A stretch of DNA of 64,000 nucleotides from Chryseobacterium sp. C-71 (GCF_020911865.1 NZ_CP087131.1:1488001-1552000); one strand, 5' to 3'; shown: positions 14,112 to 23,800, counted from the stretch's first letter. Program-made: numbers and translations. Notes: generated from the sequence alone by a model not told the origin.

Positions 14112-14750
14112 TTAGTTTTCTATTATTTTTAATTGTCTCCAGAAAACATCTTTATACCATCCGAATTCTGCGGTCAGCAAAGCGTTGATGTATGGAATTT
14201 CTGCTAGTCTGTAGACTTTATTTTCTACAATTCTTTCGAGATAAAGTTTCCTGTATGTTTTATCTTGCAGCTCTTCTTCCCAATTGAGTTTTTCTAAATC
14301 TAAATCTGCATCAATCCCGGAATAATGAAACTGTTGTAAAATATTTTCAAGAAGTGGAATCAGCGGATCATCAGCATCCAAATTTTTCAGAGCTATGATA
14401 ATCTGTGGCAAAAATCTCAGTGACAAATCCGCAGATAATTTTGATGAAAGCGTAAGTTTTCCTTTAAATGTCGGAATCAACCGAGCAAGATCTTTTTCTG
14501 TATTTTCACGAACAAGATAAAGCTGCACGCTGTGATACAAAATTTTTGCTGCCCAAACTGCAGAATCTCTATCAAACGCAATCTGATCAGATAAAAATTC
14601 AAGTCTTTCTTTTTCAAATTCGGTTTCAAAATATGCTGCCGCTTCCTGCTCCTCTTTGGGAGAGATCTTTTTTACTTCTTCAAAAATAGTAATACATTCT
14701 TCTTTCCGAAGCAGAAATAAAGTGTCTAAAAATGGGGATTTCATTTCCAT
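14112..14750 (-). CDS. Helical protein heading the MoxR/vWA operon
   Basis: A 212-residue, strongly alpha-helical, acidic protein beginning MEMKSPFLDTLF. No signal peptide, membrane segment or catalytic motif is seen. It precedes the MoxR ATPase by 102 nt on the same strand and is probably the first gene of the operon and another bpX-like partner of the ternary system. The assignment is by neighbourhood only. Confidence 0.5.
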   Translation of the reverse strand: MEMKSPFLDTLFLLRKEECITIFEEVKKISPKEEQEAAAYFETEFEKERLEFLSDQIAFDRDSAVWAAKILYHSVQLYLVRENTEKDLARLIPTFKGKLTLSSKLSADLSLRFLPQIIIALKNLDADDPLIPLLENILQQFHYSGIDADLDLEKLNWEEELQDKTYRKLYLERIVENKVYRLAEIPYINALLTAEFGWYKDVFWRQLKIIEN

Positions 14751-14924
14751 GATATGACAAAAATATAATTATTTTGCTGAGAATAAAATTTTAAATCAAG
14801 GATTAAGAATTAAATATTATTTCATTTGCTTTAATTTATCGAAATATTTATAATTTGGAAATAAGTTTCTGAGAATACTGATTTTGCCTTTTCCTAGCCA
14901 TGATCGCAACATTTGTTTGAGCTC

Positions 14925-14978
14925 ATTTTTCGTGTTTCGGCTGCGGCGGCAAGCCGCTGCAGCCGAAACACGAAAAAT
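14925..14978. repeat. 54-nt GC-rich near-perfect palindrome
   Basis: ATTTTTCGTGTTTCGGCTGC on the left is matched by its exact complement on the right; the centre GGCGGCAAGCCGC adds more pairs. It is strikingly GC-rich for this window and lies between divergent genes, so it is not a terminator. It may be a REP-like mobile palindrome or a regulatory hairpin. The rest of 14751-15084 holds no gene I can support. Confidence 0.75.
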
Positions 14979-15084
14979 AGCGAGTGCGGAGAGCAGGAAA
15001 TAGCTCCTAATTATGAGTAATTGGTCATGAATAGTTGTAATTGGTTTACTATTTTGTTTCATGCAATGCCATTTAAAAAGTTTT

Positions 15085-15092
15085 TATCTTTG
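15085..15092 (+). promoter_or_regulatory. -7 promoter box of deoD
   Basis: TATCTTTG matches TAnnTTTG and lies 20 nt before the deoD start codon. Confidence 0.6.
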
Positions 15093-15112
15093 CTGAAATT
15101 TAAAACAAAAAT

Positions 15113-15823
15113 ATGAGTGTACACATCAGTGCCAAAAAAGGAGAGATCGCAAAAGTTGTTTTGCAGCCTGGAGATCCGCTTCGTGCGCAGTATATTGCAG
15201 AAAATTTTCTTGAAAATGCAAAACTGGTAAGTAAAACGAGAGGTATTTTCTATTACACCGGAACATACAAAGGCAAAGAAATCTCTGTGGGAGCAAGCGG
15301 AATGGGTTTCCCGAGCATCGGAATTTATTCTTTCGAGTTGTACACAGAATATGAGGTTGACACGATCATCAGAATCGGAACTTGTGGCGGATATTCGAGT
15401 GATGTGAAATTATTTGACATTCTCAATGTTGAAAATGCGGCCAGCGAAAGTACATATGCGAAATACGCTTGGGGATTTGAAGAGGAAGTTATGTCTCATC
15501 AGGGAAATATTTTTGACATCATCAATGAAACGGCTGAAGAATTATCGTTAAAAGCTAAGGCAACCAACATCCACAGCAGTGATATTTTTTACAGAAAAGA
15601 TCCTGCAACACCTGCAATTGCGACGAAATACAATTGTCCTGCAGTAGAAATGGAAGCTTTCGGATTGTTTGCCAACGCAAAATATTTAGGTAAAAATGCA
15701 GCGACTATTCTTACGGTTTCTGATATAATTCCGACCAAAGAATTTATTTCGGCAGACGAAAGAGAAAAAGCGTTGAAACCGATGATTGAATTGGCTTTGG
15801 AAGCTGCTTTGAAAGTAATTTAA
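15113..15823 (+). CDS. deoD: Purine-nucleoside phosphorylase DeoD
   Basis: A 236-residue hexameric-type purine nucleoside phosphorylase, the usual length of the family. It cleaves purine (deoxy)ribonucleosides with phosphate to free base and (deoxy)ribose-1-phosphate in salvage. The N-terminal HISAKKGEIAKVVLQPGDPL segment holds the phosphate/nucleoside site, RIGTCGGY is the central phosphate motif, VEMEAFGLFA binds the sugar, and VSDI carries the aspartate acting on purine N7. It has its own promoter and a terminator shared with tatD. Confidence 0.93.
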   Translation: MSVHISAKKGEIAKVVLQPGDPLRAQYIAENFLENAKLVSKTRGIFYYTGTYKGKEISVGASGMGFPSIGIYSFELYTEYEVDTIIRIGTCGGYSSDVKLFDILNVENAASESTYAKYAWGFEEEVMSHQGNIFDIINETAEELSLKAKATNIHSSDIFYRKDPATPAIATKYNCPAVEMEAFGLFANAKYLGKNAATILTVSDIIPTKEFISADEREKALKPMIELALEAALKVI

Positions 15824-15845
15824 TAAGAAAGAATCGCTATAAATA

Positions 15846-15882
15846 AAAAGAGCTTTACTTGATCAGTAGAGCTCTTTTTTAT
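15846..15882. terminator. Bidirectional terminator between deoD and tatD
   Basis: AAAGAGC...TTACT pairs with AGTA...GCTCTTT, with T-runs on both strands. It overlaps the last codons of tatD slightly. Confidence 0.7.
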
Positions 15883-16664
15883 ATTCTGAAAAAATTTCTT
15901 GCGACTTCTGTAGTTTCATCTGCAACCTCTGAAATACTTATTTTTTTGAGATTTGCGATTGTCTGGGCAACATAGGATAAAAATTGCGGTTCGTTTCGGC
16001 GGTTTTGCATTCTCGGCATATTTTTCGGAAGCATAAAAGGCGCATCGGTTTCAATCATCATTCTGTCGAGCGGAACATATTTAATCACTTCTTCCAAATG
16101 TTTGAATCTGTTGGTATCGCTTATTGCTCCAGTAAATCCTAAGTAAAATCCTTTATCCAGATAATTTTTTGCTTCATTTAAAGTTCCGGTAAAACAATGA
16201 ACCACGGCTTTTGGAAGTTTGGATAGATATTCGTCGGTGATTTCGTTAAATCTTTTGAAAGCTGATCTTTCGTGAAGAAAAAGAGGTTTATTTATTTCAA
16301 TGGATAATTCGAGTTGGGCGCAATAACATGTTTCCTGAATGGATCTTGGTGAAAAATCTCTGTCGAAATCCAGTCCACATTCTCCGACTGAAACGACGTG
16401 GTCTTGTTTTAATAATCTCCTTAATTCATTAATACTTTCATTGTTATAAGATTTTGCGTCGTGAGGATGAATTCCGGCCGTTGAAAATAAAATTTCAGGA
16501 TAATCTTCTGCGATTTCAGCTGATTCTTTGCTTCCACGGACGCTTGTTCCTGTAAGAATCATTTGTTCGACTCCATTGTCGAGAGCTCGATTGATGATTT
16601 CTTCGTGTTCGTTGTTAAATTGTTTATTGGTCAGATTAATGCCAATATCTATAAATGTGTTCAT
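15879..16664 (-). CDS. tatD: TatD-family metal-dependent nuclease
   Basis: A 261-residue TatD hydrolase, a TIM-barrel 3'-5' exonuclease acting on DNA/RNA. Metal ligands are visible as a degenerate N-terminal start IDIGINLTN in place of DxHxH (as in E. coli TatD), GECGLDFDR, the histidines in LFLHERSAF and VVHCFTGT, and IETDAPFMLP at the C-terminus. The N-terminus DIGINLT and STAGIHPHD favour TatD proper over YcfH/YjjV. Its start overlaps the stop of the upstream hypothetical gene (ATGA). Confidence 0.85.
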   Translation of the reverse strand: MNTFIDIGINLTNKQFNNEHEEIINRALDNGVEQMILTGTSVRGSKESAEIAEDYPEILFSTAGIHPHDAKSYNNESINELRRLLKQDHVVSVGECGLDFDRDFSPRSIQETCYCAQLELSIEINKPLFLHERSAFKRFNEITDEYLSKLPKAVVHCFTGTLNEAKNYLDKGFYLGFTGAISDTNRFKHLEEVIKYVPLDRMMIETDAPFMLPKNMPRMQNRRNEPQFLSYVAQTIANLKKISISEVADETTEVARNFFRI

Positions 16665-16978
16665 TTTTTGTTTGTTTTATTGATTAAAAAATATCTTGTT
16701 ACATGTGCTCTGTTTATTGAATCTTTAAAAGATTTTTCTGAATTGAAACTTCTGTAATCAGAATCCGTTCTTCCATTAATTTCTCTTGTGATTTTAACCC
16801 AGATTAGTTTTCGATTTTTTCTTCTTTGCTTAAAAAATTTAATGGTTTCACTAAGTTGATTTTCGATTTCAGATTTTTCAGTTCTCCTCCATTTTTTATT
16901 TCCATGCTTTTTTAAATAAGGTCCGATTTTACCATATTCGAAGCTTCTGAAAGTTCCTTTGTTGTAAATATTTTTCAT
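16661..16978 (-). CDS. Hypothetical basic protein coupled to tatD
   Basis: A 105-residue protein starting MKNIYNKGTFRSFEYGKIG; I chose this ATG because the upstream extension looks like a non-coding shadow. It is rich in Lys/Arg (KKHGNKKWRRTEKSE, FFKQRRKNRK), so it may bind nucleic acid. The stop overlaps the tatD start, implying coupled translation. No known domain recognised. Confidence 0.45.
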   Translation of the reverse strand: MKNIYNKGTFRSFEYGKIGPYLKKHGNKKWRRTEKSEIENQLSETIKFFKQRRKNRKLIWVKITREINGRTDSDYRSFNSEKSFKDSINRAHVTRYFLINKTNKK

Positions 16979-17078
16979 TTTAGCAGAAATGGAAGATGAT
17001 ATTCTAAAATTCGGGATCAAAATTATCAATAAGGTACGCAATCTTTTTACGCAGTATTTTTTTTATTTAATATTTACA

Positions 17079-17729
17079 TCATTCATTAATAAAACCCTCC
17101 AAAAAGCCAATCAGATTTTTTCCACCGTGGCTCCACCGGATTCCGTGACCATTTATTTCTCTGACTTCAAAAACCAATTCGTGTTTGTAATGATAGAAAA
17201 CATTCCACCATGTTTTCTGATCTAAAATAAAATTAATTTTCTCCATGACCATTTGCCTTTTTTGTTCATTATTTCCTTTTACTTCGCCCCAAAATTGGTC
17301 TTCCATTCTTCCTACATGCTTTTCCCAGGCTCTTTGTGCGATGGTAATTTCATTATTGAAAGGCTTTTCACAGGCTTCAATTAACATCTTTTTTGATGGC
17401 GGGATGGCATTTTCATCCCGCAAACTTGCCGAAGTTAGTCTTTGCCCTAAAATATTCAGCCAATATTCAAATGGAATTTCTTCTAATTCCTTGGCTTTAA
17501 TTTTATCTGAATTTTGCGAATTAAAAACATCGATGAACTGATTAAAACTTTCATCTCGGTCAATTTTTATTTCCTCATTAAAAACAGGAAGACTTAAATC
17601 TAAAGTATTGTCTTTAAATTTTTGAATATTTTCACTTAAACTATTGAGGTGTTCACAAGCTAAAATCGATTGATATCTTTCTTTCCATTCATCTGAAAAG
17701 AATGTAATATAATCTTCAAATACATTCAT
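17079..17729 (-). CDS. Hypothetical protein
   Basis: A 216-residue soluble protein without signal or membrane segment. The C-terminal NGHGIRWSHGGKNLIGFLEGF is distinctive and probably conserved. No function recognised. It stands alone on the minus strand, 101 nt upstream of the gene at 16661, with the usual AT-rich spacers on both sides. Confidence 0.6.
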   Translation of the reverse strand: MNVFEDYITFFSDEWKERYQSILACEHLNSLSENIQKFKDNTLDLSLPVFNEEIKIDRDESFNQFIDVFNSQNSDKIKAKELEEIPFEYWLNILGQRLTSASLRDENAIPPSKKMLIEACEKPFNNEITIAQRAWEKHVGRMEDQFWGEVKGNNEQKRQMVMEKINFILDQKTWWNVFYHYKHELVFEVREINGHGIRWSHGGKNLIGFLEGFINE

Positions 17730-17860
17730 AATTAAATTTTTCCTACTTGATTTTTAAATTAAAAAATGTTGAATTCTTAGAACACTTTCATTTCTTTTAA
17801 ACACAAATTGCACGAATATTTTCACAAATATCACAATAAATTATTTGTATATTTTTTATC

Positions 17861-18583
17861 TCAATCAAACATTTTCACAACGTTGACTGAAAGTTTTTCT
17901 TCATTAATTAAATATCCCACAAGATTGAACCAATTTCTACAATTATCTAAAATCCAGGCATCGGAAGAAACCATTATTTCTGCATTTTCAACTAAATATT
18001 TATCCGGATTAAACTCTAATTCTACTTTCCAGTTGAGGTCATTTTCTTGAGCAAAATCTACAATCATTTCTTTAATCCTTCCGCTGTTTGAAACAGGTTT
18101 GTCGAAAATCCAGATCAGGTTTTCAGCGTGTGATTTATTGAAAAATACAGCAACCAATTCAATTGACTTTTGTGTTTGATTCACTCTTTTATAAGTTCCG
18201 TGAACGCCGGACAGATCACGAAAACAACCATCAGTTCCTTCAAAAATATAAGCCTCGGAAAGTACACTTTCCAACAAAATCAAAACATTAAAACCATCCA
18301 GATAAATCGTTTTGTTTTTTAAATCTGAAATTACCAGCTCCTTTAATTTTCTATTCTGAATCTGAAGTTTAGAAGCCGAGGCTCCTCGCAATGCCTGAAT
18401 CTGACGGGCTTTTAATCGGTAATGATTTCCCACCAAATCTGACGAAGCCTTTTCAGCATAGCCCCGGTTCAGTAAATACTGCATATCCTGAAGAGCTAAT
18501 TTCAGTTTGTCGCTCTGCTTTTGTGAAGAAAATAATATATCGTCGCCTGTATTTTTCCCGCAATTTCTGTTGTTCATATTCAA
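17861..18583 (-). CDS. DUF434 / PIN-like DUF5616 protein
   Basis: A 240-residue protein. The N-terminal half has the DUF434 pattern (LQDMQYLLNRGYAEKASSDL, NHYRLKARQ), and the C-terminal half begins IYLDGFNVLILLES, an acidic start typical of PIN-like nuclease folds, with further aspartates near IFDKPVSNSG and SSDAWIL. It may be a nuclease, but this has not been shown for the family. No operon partners are evident. Confidence 0.65.
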   Translation of the reverse strand: MNMNNRNCGKNTGDDILFSSQKQSDKLKLALQDMQYLLNRGYAEKASSDLVGNHYRLKARQIQALRGASASKLQIQNRKLKELVISDLKNKTIYLDGFNVLILLESVLSEAYIFEGTDGCFRDLSGVHGTYKRVNQTQKSIELVAVFFNKSHAENLIWIFDKPVSNSGRIKEMIVDFAQENDLNWKVELEFNPDKYLVENAEIMVSSDAWILDNCRNWFNLVGYLINEEKLSVNVVKMFD

Positions 18584-18877
18584 AAATAATATTTTCAGCT
18601 CGAATCCTGGAATTTATTTCTAAAATCTCATTTTTTACAGGAGATTAACCCATTTTGCAGATTCACTCGCCTTTTTCGGTAAAATTCTTAGAGTACAAAA
18701 TACGAAAAGCAAACTACCTTATCATAAAAAATAAGATAACAAGAATTTTAAAAAACTTTGTGAAACAGGCATTTAAAATAGAGATTTATCATAAAAAATT
18801 ATGAATTTAAAATAAAAATCTCATTTATATTATAAAATTATTACATTTAGTCTCTAACAAATATTAAATCAAAAAAA
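18584..18877. other. AT-rich intergenic stretch
   Basis: Nothing recognisable beyond AT-rich filler; no tRNA, strong hairpin or promoter consensus was seen. Confidence 0.5.
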
Positions 18878-19470
18878 ATGTTTACAGGGTATGATGTTGG
18901 AAGTTCTTCGCTGAAAGCTTCAATTGCTGACGAACAAGGAAAAGTAACTGCGGTAAAACCTAAGAATTCTGAATCATCATTCTTCGGAAATGATACTGAA
19001 ATTCTAATGAATGACGGTTTGAGAAAACGAATCATCAAAGCAGAAGGTAAAAATTCATTCCTTTTATCTTTCTTTTGCGCAATCGATTGCATATTTGTTA
19101 GATACTGAGATGAAAATTTTTGGCACCACCGATTTAATCCGGAATGGCACGAGCAGCGGCAATGAAAGTGGCAGTGTTAGACAGGTAGAATAATATTTTA
19201 ACAGCAAAAGATATTATCCCGACCTACATTCCTGATTTAAAAATATGGATCAGTACAGAAAAAGTTATGGTCATCGAAAACAAAACTTGAACAAGTGATT
19301 GATGAATCTTAGTTTATTACTACGATGAATTAGAGTTCATTTGGTATAATGACAAACTCGCAGCCCGACTTGAACGGAGCTCTTTTTCTGAAAAAAAACA
19401 ATTGGAAATGCGCTGGCTTTTTCAGAAAAAAGCGGGAGTGGAAGGCGGAAAAGCTGCCATAAAAAAATAA
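18878..19470 (+). pseudogene. Decayed remnant beginning like xylulokinase
   Basis: The first codons (FTGYDVGSSSLKASIADEQG) resemble the N-terminal phosphate-binding loop of FGGY kinases such as xylulokinase, which would be expected next to xylA and the xylose permease. After about 35 codons the similarity is lost. The rest has frame breaks, a short piece reading SGMARAAAMKV, and an open frame without start at about 19313-19462 (DELEFIWYNDKLAARLE). A full xylB would need about 1.5 kb; less than 600 nt remain. The tail may stem from another gene. Confidence 0.5.
19079..19090. promoter_or_regulatory. LacI-type operator core GCAATCGATTGC (xyl side)
   Basis: A perfect 12-bp palindrome in the context GCGCAATCGATTGCA. 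The same core occurs at 39268, and with one change at 38578. It lies inside the xylulokinase-like remnant, about 465 nt upstream of xylA. Confidence 0.6.
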
Positions 19471-19554
19471 TAAATAGCTTTCGATCTATTCAAAAGCTGC
19501 CCAAATAAAAATATAGAAAATTCAAAAAATCAATAAAAATATAAAATCAAAATA

Positions 19555-20883
19555 ATGGCAATTACGACAGGAAACAAAGAGTACTTTAAAGGAATAGAAA
19601 AAATTAAATTTGAGGGAAGAGAATCAGACAATCCGTTGGCATTCAAATTTTATGATGAGAATTTGGTGGTTCGTGGAAAAACAATGAAAGAATATTTCAA
19701 GTTTGCTTCTGCTTATTGGCACACGTTCTGCGCAACCGGTGGCGATCCGTTTGGTGCAGGAACTCAGCAATTTGATTGGTTAACAGCTTCTGATGCAAAA
19801 CAAAGAGCAACAGAAAAAATGGATGCCGCTTTCGAATTTTTCACAAAATTAGGCGTTCCTTATTACTGTTTCCACGATTATGATTTGATTGATGAGGCAG
19901 ATAATTTCACAGAATCTACAAAAAGATTAGAATTCATCACTGATTATGCTAAAGAAAAACAAGCTGCTTCTGGTGTAAAATTACTTTGGGGAACTTCGAA
20001 CTGTTTCTCAAACCCAAGATTTATGAACGGTGCGGCAACCAATCCTTCATTTGACGTTTTGGCTTACGCTGGTGGACAGGTGAAAAATGCTTTGGATGCG
20101 ACCATCAAATTAGGTGGAGAAAATTATGTATTCTGGGGCGGTCGTGAAGGTTATATGTCACTTCTAAATACGAATATGAAGCGTGAGCAGGAACATATGG
20201 CTAAGTTTTTACATTTGGCGAAAGACTACGCAAGAGCTCAGGGATTCAAAGGGACTTTCTTCATTGAGCCAAAACCGATGGAGCCTACAAAACACCAGTA
20301 CGATTTTGATGCTGCTACGTGTCTGAATTTCCTTCGTCAGTATGATTTACTGAATGATTTTAAATTAAATCTTGAAGTAAACCACGCTACTTTAGCACAA
20401 CACACTTTTGAGCACGAACTTCAGGTAGCTGCTGACAACAATGTCTTGGGAAGCATCGATGCGAACAGAGGAGATTACCAAAACGGTTGGGATACAGATC
20501 AGTTCCCGGTTGATTTATATGAAATGACTCAGGCGATGTTGGTGATTATTCAGGCTGGAGGTTTCCAAGGTGGAGGTGTTAATTTTGATGCTAAAATCAG
20601 AAGAAACTCTACAGATTTAGAAGACATTTTCATCGCTCACATCAGTGGAATGGACAATTTTGCAAGATCATTCTTAGCTGCTGACAAAATTTTAGAAAAA
20701 TCAAAATATTCTGAGATCAGAACCAACAGATATTCTTCTTTCGACAGTGGAAAAGGTAAAGATTTCGAAAACGGAAACTTATCTTTAACTGATCTTGCCA
20801 TTTACGCTCAGGGATTGGGAGAAGTTGGTAGAGAAAGCGGAAAGCAGGAATATCTTGAGAGTATTATTAATCAGTATTTATAA
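19555..20883 (+). CDS. xylA: Xylose isomerase
   Basis: A 442-residue xylose isomerase (D-xylose to D-xylulose, two divalent metals). [20 protein letters not shown] and the active-site region [15 protein letters not shown] are typical of the longer class II enzymes. The active-site histidine is in CFHDYDL, and metal ligands are in [18 protein letters not shown] and [16 protein letters not shown]. It is followed by the permease after a 111-nt spacer. It probably handles xylose from xylogalacturonan or xylan; the expected kinase gene beside it is ruined. Confidence 0.95.
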   Translation: MAITTGNKEYFKGIEKIKFEGRESDNPLAFKFYDENLVVRGKTMKEYFKFASAYWHTFCATGGDPFGAGTQQFDWLTASDAKQRATEKMDAAFEFFTKLGVPYYCFHDYDLIDEADNFTESTKRLEFITDYAKEKQAASGVKLLWGTSNCFSNPRFMNGAATNPSFDVLAYAGGQVKNALDATIKLGGENYVFWGGREGYMSLLNTNMKREQEHMAKFLHLAKDYARAQGFKGTFFIEPKPMEPTKHQYDFDAATCLNFLRQYDLLNDFKLNLEVNHATLAQHTFEHELQVAADNNVLGSIDANRGDYQNGWDTDQFPVDLYEMTQAMLVIIQAGGFQGGGVNFDAKIRRNSTDLEDIFIAHISGMDNFARSFLAADKILEKSKYSEIRTNRYSSFDSGKGKDFENGNLSLTDLAIYAQGLGEVGRESGKQEYLESIINQYL

Positions 20884-20884
20884 T

Positions 20885-20967
20885 CTCTTTAAACACAAAT
20901 GACACGAACTTATCGCACGAATTTCACAAATTCATTAGTGTTATTTGTGAAATTCGTGTTTAAATCA
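20885..20967. repeat. Inverted repeat of CACGAATTTCACAAAT type
   Basis: TTTAAACACAAATGACACGAA...CACGAATTTCACAAATTC mirrors TTATTTGTGAAATTCGTGTTTAAA. Related sequence is at 17798-17835. It may serve as a processing or termination hairpin between xylA and the permease. Confidence 0.65.
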
Positions 20968-20994
20968 TTTTAACAATCAAAACTAAATCAAACT

Positions 20995-22416
20995 ATGCAA
21001 ATAATAGATTCCGGTCCTAAATATTCTTCAGGAACAAAGGCGCAGATCAATATGTTGTACGTTACTGTACTCACGTTGGTCGCCACTTTGGGAGGACTTT
21101 TGTTTGGATATGACACCGCCGTGATTTCCGGAGCTGAAAAATCGATTCAGGAATATTTAATTATTCCTTTGGGATTGAGCTCATTGGCACACGGAGCGAC
21201 CATTTCGAGTGCATTGATCGGATGCATCATCGGTGGCGCTATTTCCGGGATAATCTCCACAAAGCTGGGAAGAAAAAAATCATTGATGCTTTCGGCATTT
21301 ATGTTCTTCATCAGTGCTTTGGGAGCGGCGTATCCTGAATTTTTATTCTTCAAACACGGCGAACATTCTATGGGTGTTTTGCTGGCATTTAATTTTTATA
21401 GGATCATTGGTGGAATCGGCGTAGGACTCGCTTCGGCGGTCTGCCCGATGTACATTGGTGAGATTGCACCTGCCGAAATACGTGGTAAACTGGTATCATT
21501 AAATCAGTTTGCCATTATTTTCGGGATGCTCGTGGTTTACTTTGTGAACTGGGGCATCGCAAGCGGACAAACCGTAGAATGGATCAACGAGATCGGATGG
21601 AGATATATGTTTTTATCTTTGACAATTCCTTCTGCCTTATTCGGAATTCTATTGTTTTTCGTTCCTGAAACACCGCGTTATCTGACGTTCATTAATAAAG
21701 ATGAGGAAGCGTTGAAAATTTTAACCAAAATCAATGGTGAAGCGCGTGGGAAAGAAATTTTCTCTGAAATTAAAAGCACTGTTGTTGAGCATAAAAGTGA
21801 AATTTTCGCCTTCGGGAAAACTGTGATCGTAATTGGAATCTTGCTTTCTGTTTTCCAGCAATTTGTGGGAATTAACGTGGCTTTATACTACGCTCCAAGG
21901 ATTTTTGAAAGTATGGGTGTTCACAAAGATTCATCAATGCTGCAGACCGTTGTGATGGGATTGGTGAATGTTGTTTTTACCGTCATCGCAATCTTCACAG
22001 TTGATAAATGGGGAAGAAAACCATTATTGATAGTTGGTTCAGTCGGGATGGCGATTGGAATGTTTGCGATTGCGATTTTGTCGTACTATCAAATCATCGG
22101 AACTTTAACTTTGGTATTTATCATCGTTTATACGGCTTCATTTATGATGTCATGGGGCCCGATTTGCTGGGTTTTAATCTCAGAAATTTTCCCTAACAAA
22201 ATCAGAGGAAGTGCGATTGCAATTGCTGTTGCCGCTCAATGGGCAGCGAATTATTTAATTTCATCCACCTACCCTTTTATGATGGAATTCAGTGGCGCAT
22301 TTACTTACGGATTTTATGGTGTGATGAGTGTTTTATCGCTGTTCTTCGTCTGGAAATGGGTACCTGAAACCAAAGGAAAATCTTTAGAGGAGATCGAAAA
22401 GGTTTGGAAAAAATAA
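20995..22416 (+). CDS. xylE: D-xylose:H+ symporter-type MFS permease
   Basis: A 473-residue sugar porter with 12 predicted membrane segments. Family signatures are GGLLFGYDTAVISGA in helix 1, LGRKKS after helix 2, PETPRYL before the central loop, WGRKP, and VPETKGKSLEEIE at the C-terminus. Placed directly after xylA, it most likely imports xylose; arabinose or another pentose/hexose is possible. A terminator follows at 22446. Confidence 0.85.
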   Translation: MQIIDSGPKYSSGTKAQINMLYVTVLTLVATLGGLLFGYDTAVISGAEKSIQEYLIIPLGLSSLAHGATISSALIGCIIGGAISGIISTKLGRKKSLMLSAFMFFISALGAAYPEFLFFKHGEHSMGVLLAFNFYRIIGGIGVGLASAVCPMYIGEIAPAEIRGKLVSLNQFAIIFGMLVVYFVNWGIASGQTVEWINEIGWRYMFLSLTIPSALFGILLFFVPETPRYLTFINKDEEALKILTKINGEARGKEIFSEIKSTVVEHKSEIFAFGKTVIVIGILLSVFQQFVGINVALYYAPRIFESMGVHKDSSMLQTVVMGLVNVVFTVIAIFTVDKWGRKPLLIVGSVGMAIGMFAIAILSYYQIIGTLTLVFIIVYTASFMMSWGPICWVLISEIFPNKIRGSAIAIAVAAQWAANYLISSTYPFMMEFSGAFTYGFYGVMSVLSLFFVWKWVPETKGKSLEEIEKVWKK

Positions 22417-22445
22417 ATATACTTTAGTTTTATAATTAGTTTGTA

Positions 22446-22480
22446 GGGCATCGAATTTTTTCGGTGCTCTTTTTATTTTT
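22446..22480 (+). terminator. Terminator after the xylose permease
   Basis: GGGCATCGA pairs with TCGGTGCTC (nine pairs, two wobbles) and is followed by a T-rich run. Confidence 0.75.
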
Positions 22481-22672
22481 TAGGCCTAAATATCCTTTGT
22501 TTCAAAAAGACTTTTATAATAATAAATTTTAATTAAATTTATCGCTGTAATTTGTCATTTAAAAAAGCTTAGAAAATATTCATATCTAAAATATATTTCT
22601 ACGTTAAATGATTAAATTCACATCAATAATGATGAAGAAACATTCATTGTTTTAAACAATAGAAAACGAGGT

Positions 22673-23701
22673 ATGACAAAGAAAAACGCCACTATTTATG
22701 ATATTTCCAGAAAGCTAAACGTAAGTGTGGCAACGGTTTCGAGAGCATTGAATGATAACCCGAGAATAAGCCAGGCTACAAAGGATTTGGTAGTGAAAAC
22801 TGCGAAGGAAATGAACTACAAACAGAATAATCTCGCCAAAGCTTTAAAAAGTGGTGAAACCAAAAATGTAGGCATCATTGTTCCTTTTGTAAACACCAAT
22901 TTCTTTTCGTCTGTCATTCGTGGAATTGAGGAAGAACTCTCTGCTTATGGTTATCACGTCATTATTTGCCAAAGTCATGAAGATGTTTTAATTGAAAAAA
23001 AGCACCTCAATACCTTGTTAAACGCACAGGTGGACGGAATTTTCATGTCGGTTTCCAGAACGACAGTGGATACAGAACATATTCAGCATATTTTAAATAC
23101 GACGAATACTCCAATTATTTTCTTTGACAGAAAGAAAGATATTCCGGGGATAAGTACGGTGACGGTTGATGATTACCGTGGTGGTTACATGGCAACAGAA
23201 CATCTGATTGATGAAGGCTACAAGAATATCTGTCACTTTTCGGGAGACCAAAATCTTGAAATCTATCAAAACCGTCTGAACGGTTATAAACAAGCCTTAA
23301 TAGATCACAACTTTCAGGTAAAGGAGGAAAACATTATCTATACCGGAAGTTCGATCGATGCCGGAATTGAAGCCATCAAAACTTTATGGGAAAGCAAATC
23401 GATTCCAGATGCGATATTTTCTGCCAGTGATTTTGCTGCTTTGGGTGCTTGTCAGGAATTAAAAAAACGAAAGATCAAAATACCTCAGGAAGTTGCTGTA
23501 ATCGGTTTCTCAAATGAACCTTTTACCCAATTTATGGAACTTCCGATGAGTTCGATGGATCAGACTCCTCTCATTATGGGAAATATGGCAGGACAGGTTT
23601 TTTTGGATAATATTAAAGATAATTCTTCCGGAGTTTCTATTGAAAAGAGGGTTGTGCTTGCGCCTAAAATTTGTGTGAGGAAATCTTCGAAGAGGAAATA
23701 A
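22673..23701 (+). CDS. LacI-family transcriptional regulator
   Basis: A 342-residue LacI/GalR regulator. The N-terminal helix-turn-helix is TIYDISRKLNVSVATVSRAL (residues 7-26), with the hinge near KALKSGETKNVGIIVP; the rest is a periplasmic-binding-protein-like sugar sensor. It sits between the xylose genes and the pectin region. LacI proteins bind palindromes with a central CG, which fits the AATCGATT sites at 19079, 38578 and 39268. Which sugar acid or sugar it senses cannot be read from sequence. Confidence 0.88.
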   Translation: MTKKNATIYDISRKLNVSVATVSRALNDNPRISQATKDLVVKTAKEMNYKQNNLAKALKSGETKNVGIIVPFVNTNFFSSVIRGIEEELSAYGYHVIICQSHEDVLIEKKHLNTLLNAQVDGIFMSVSRTTVDTEHIQHILNTTNTPIIFFDRKKDIPGISTVTVDDYRGGYMATEHLIDEGYKNICHFSGDQNLEIYQNRLNGYKQALIDHNFQVKEENIIYTGSSIDAGIEAIKTLWESKSIPDAIFSASDFAALGACQELKKRKIKIPQEVAVIGFSNEPFTQFMELPMSSMDQTPLIMGNMAGQVFLDNIKDNSSGVSIEKRVVLAPKICVRKSSKRK

Positions 23702-23740
23702 ATGTTTTGTTTTAACAACTTTTATATCTTAATACTTTCA

Positions 23741-23800
23741 TAACCACCCCGTCAAAAATTCTTTCGAATTTTCGCCACCCCTCCAAGGGAGGGGAATTTT
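23741..23800. repeat. ACCACCCCGTC repeat, copy 1
   Basis: AACCACCCCGTCAAAAATTC...CGCCACCCCTCC...GGAGGGGAATTTT. Three further copies lie at 25719, 26221 and 26359 (two inverted). Confidence 0.75.

Noticed and set aside
14817..15062. 81-codon minus-strand ORF
   Set aside because: It runs through the 54-nt palindrome, has odd composition (SAAAACRRSR) and no plausible domain; it is most likely a chance frame.
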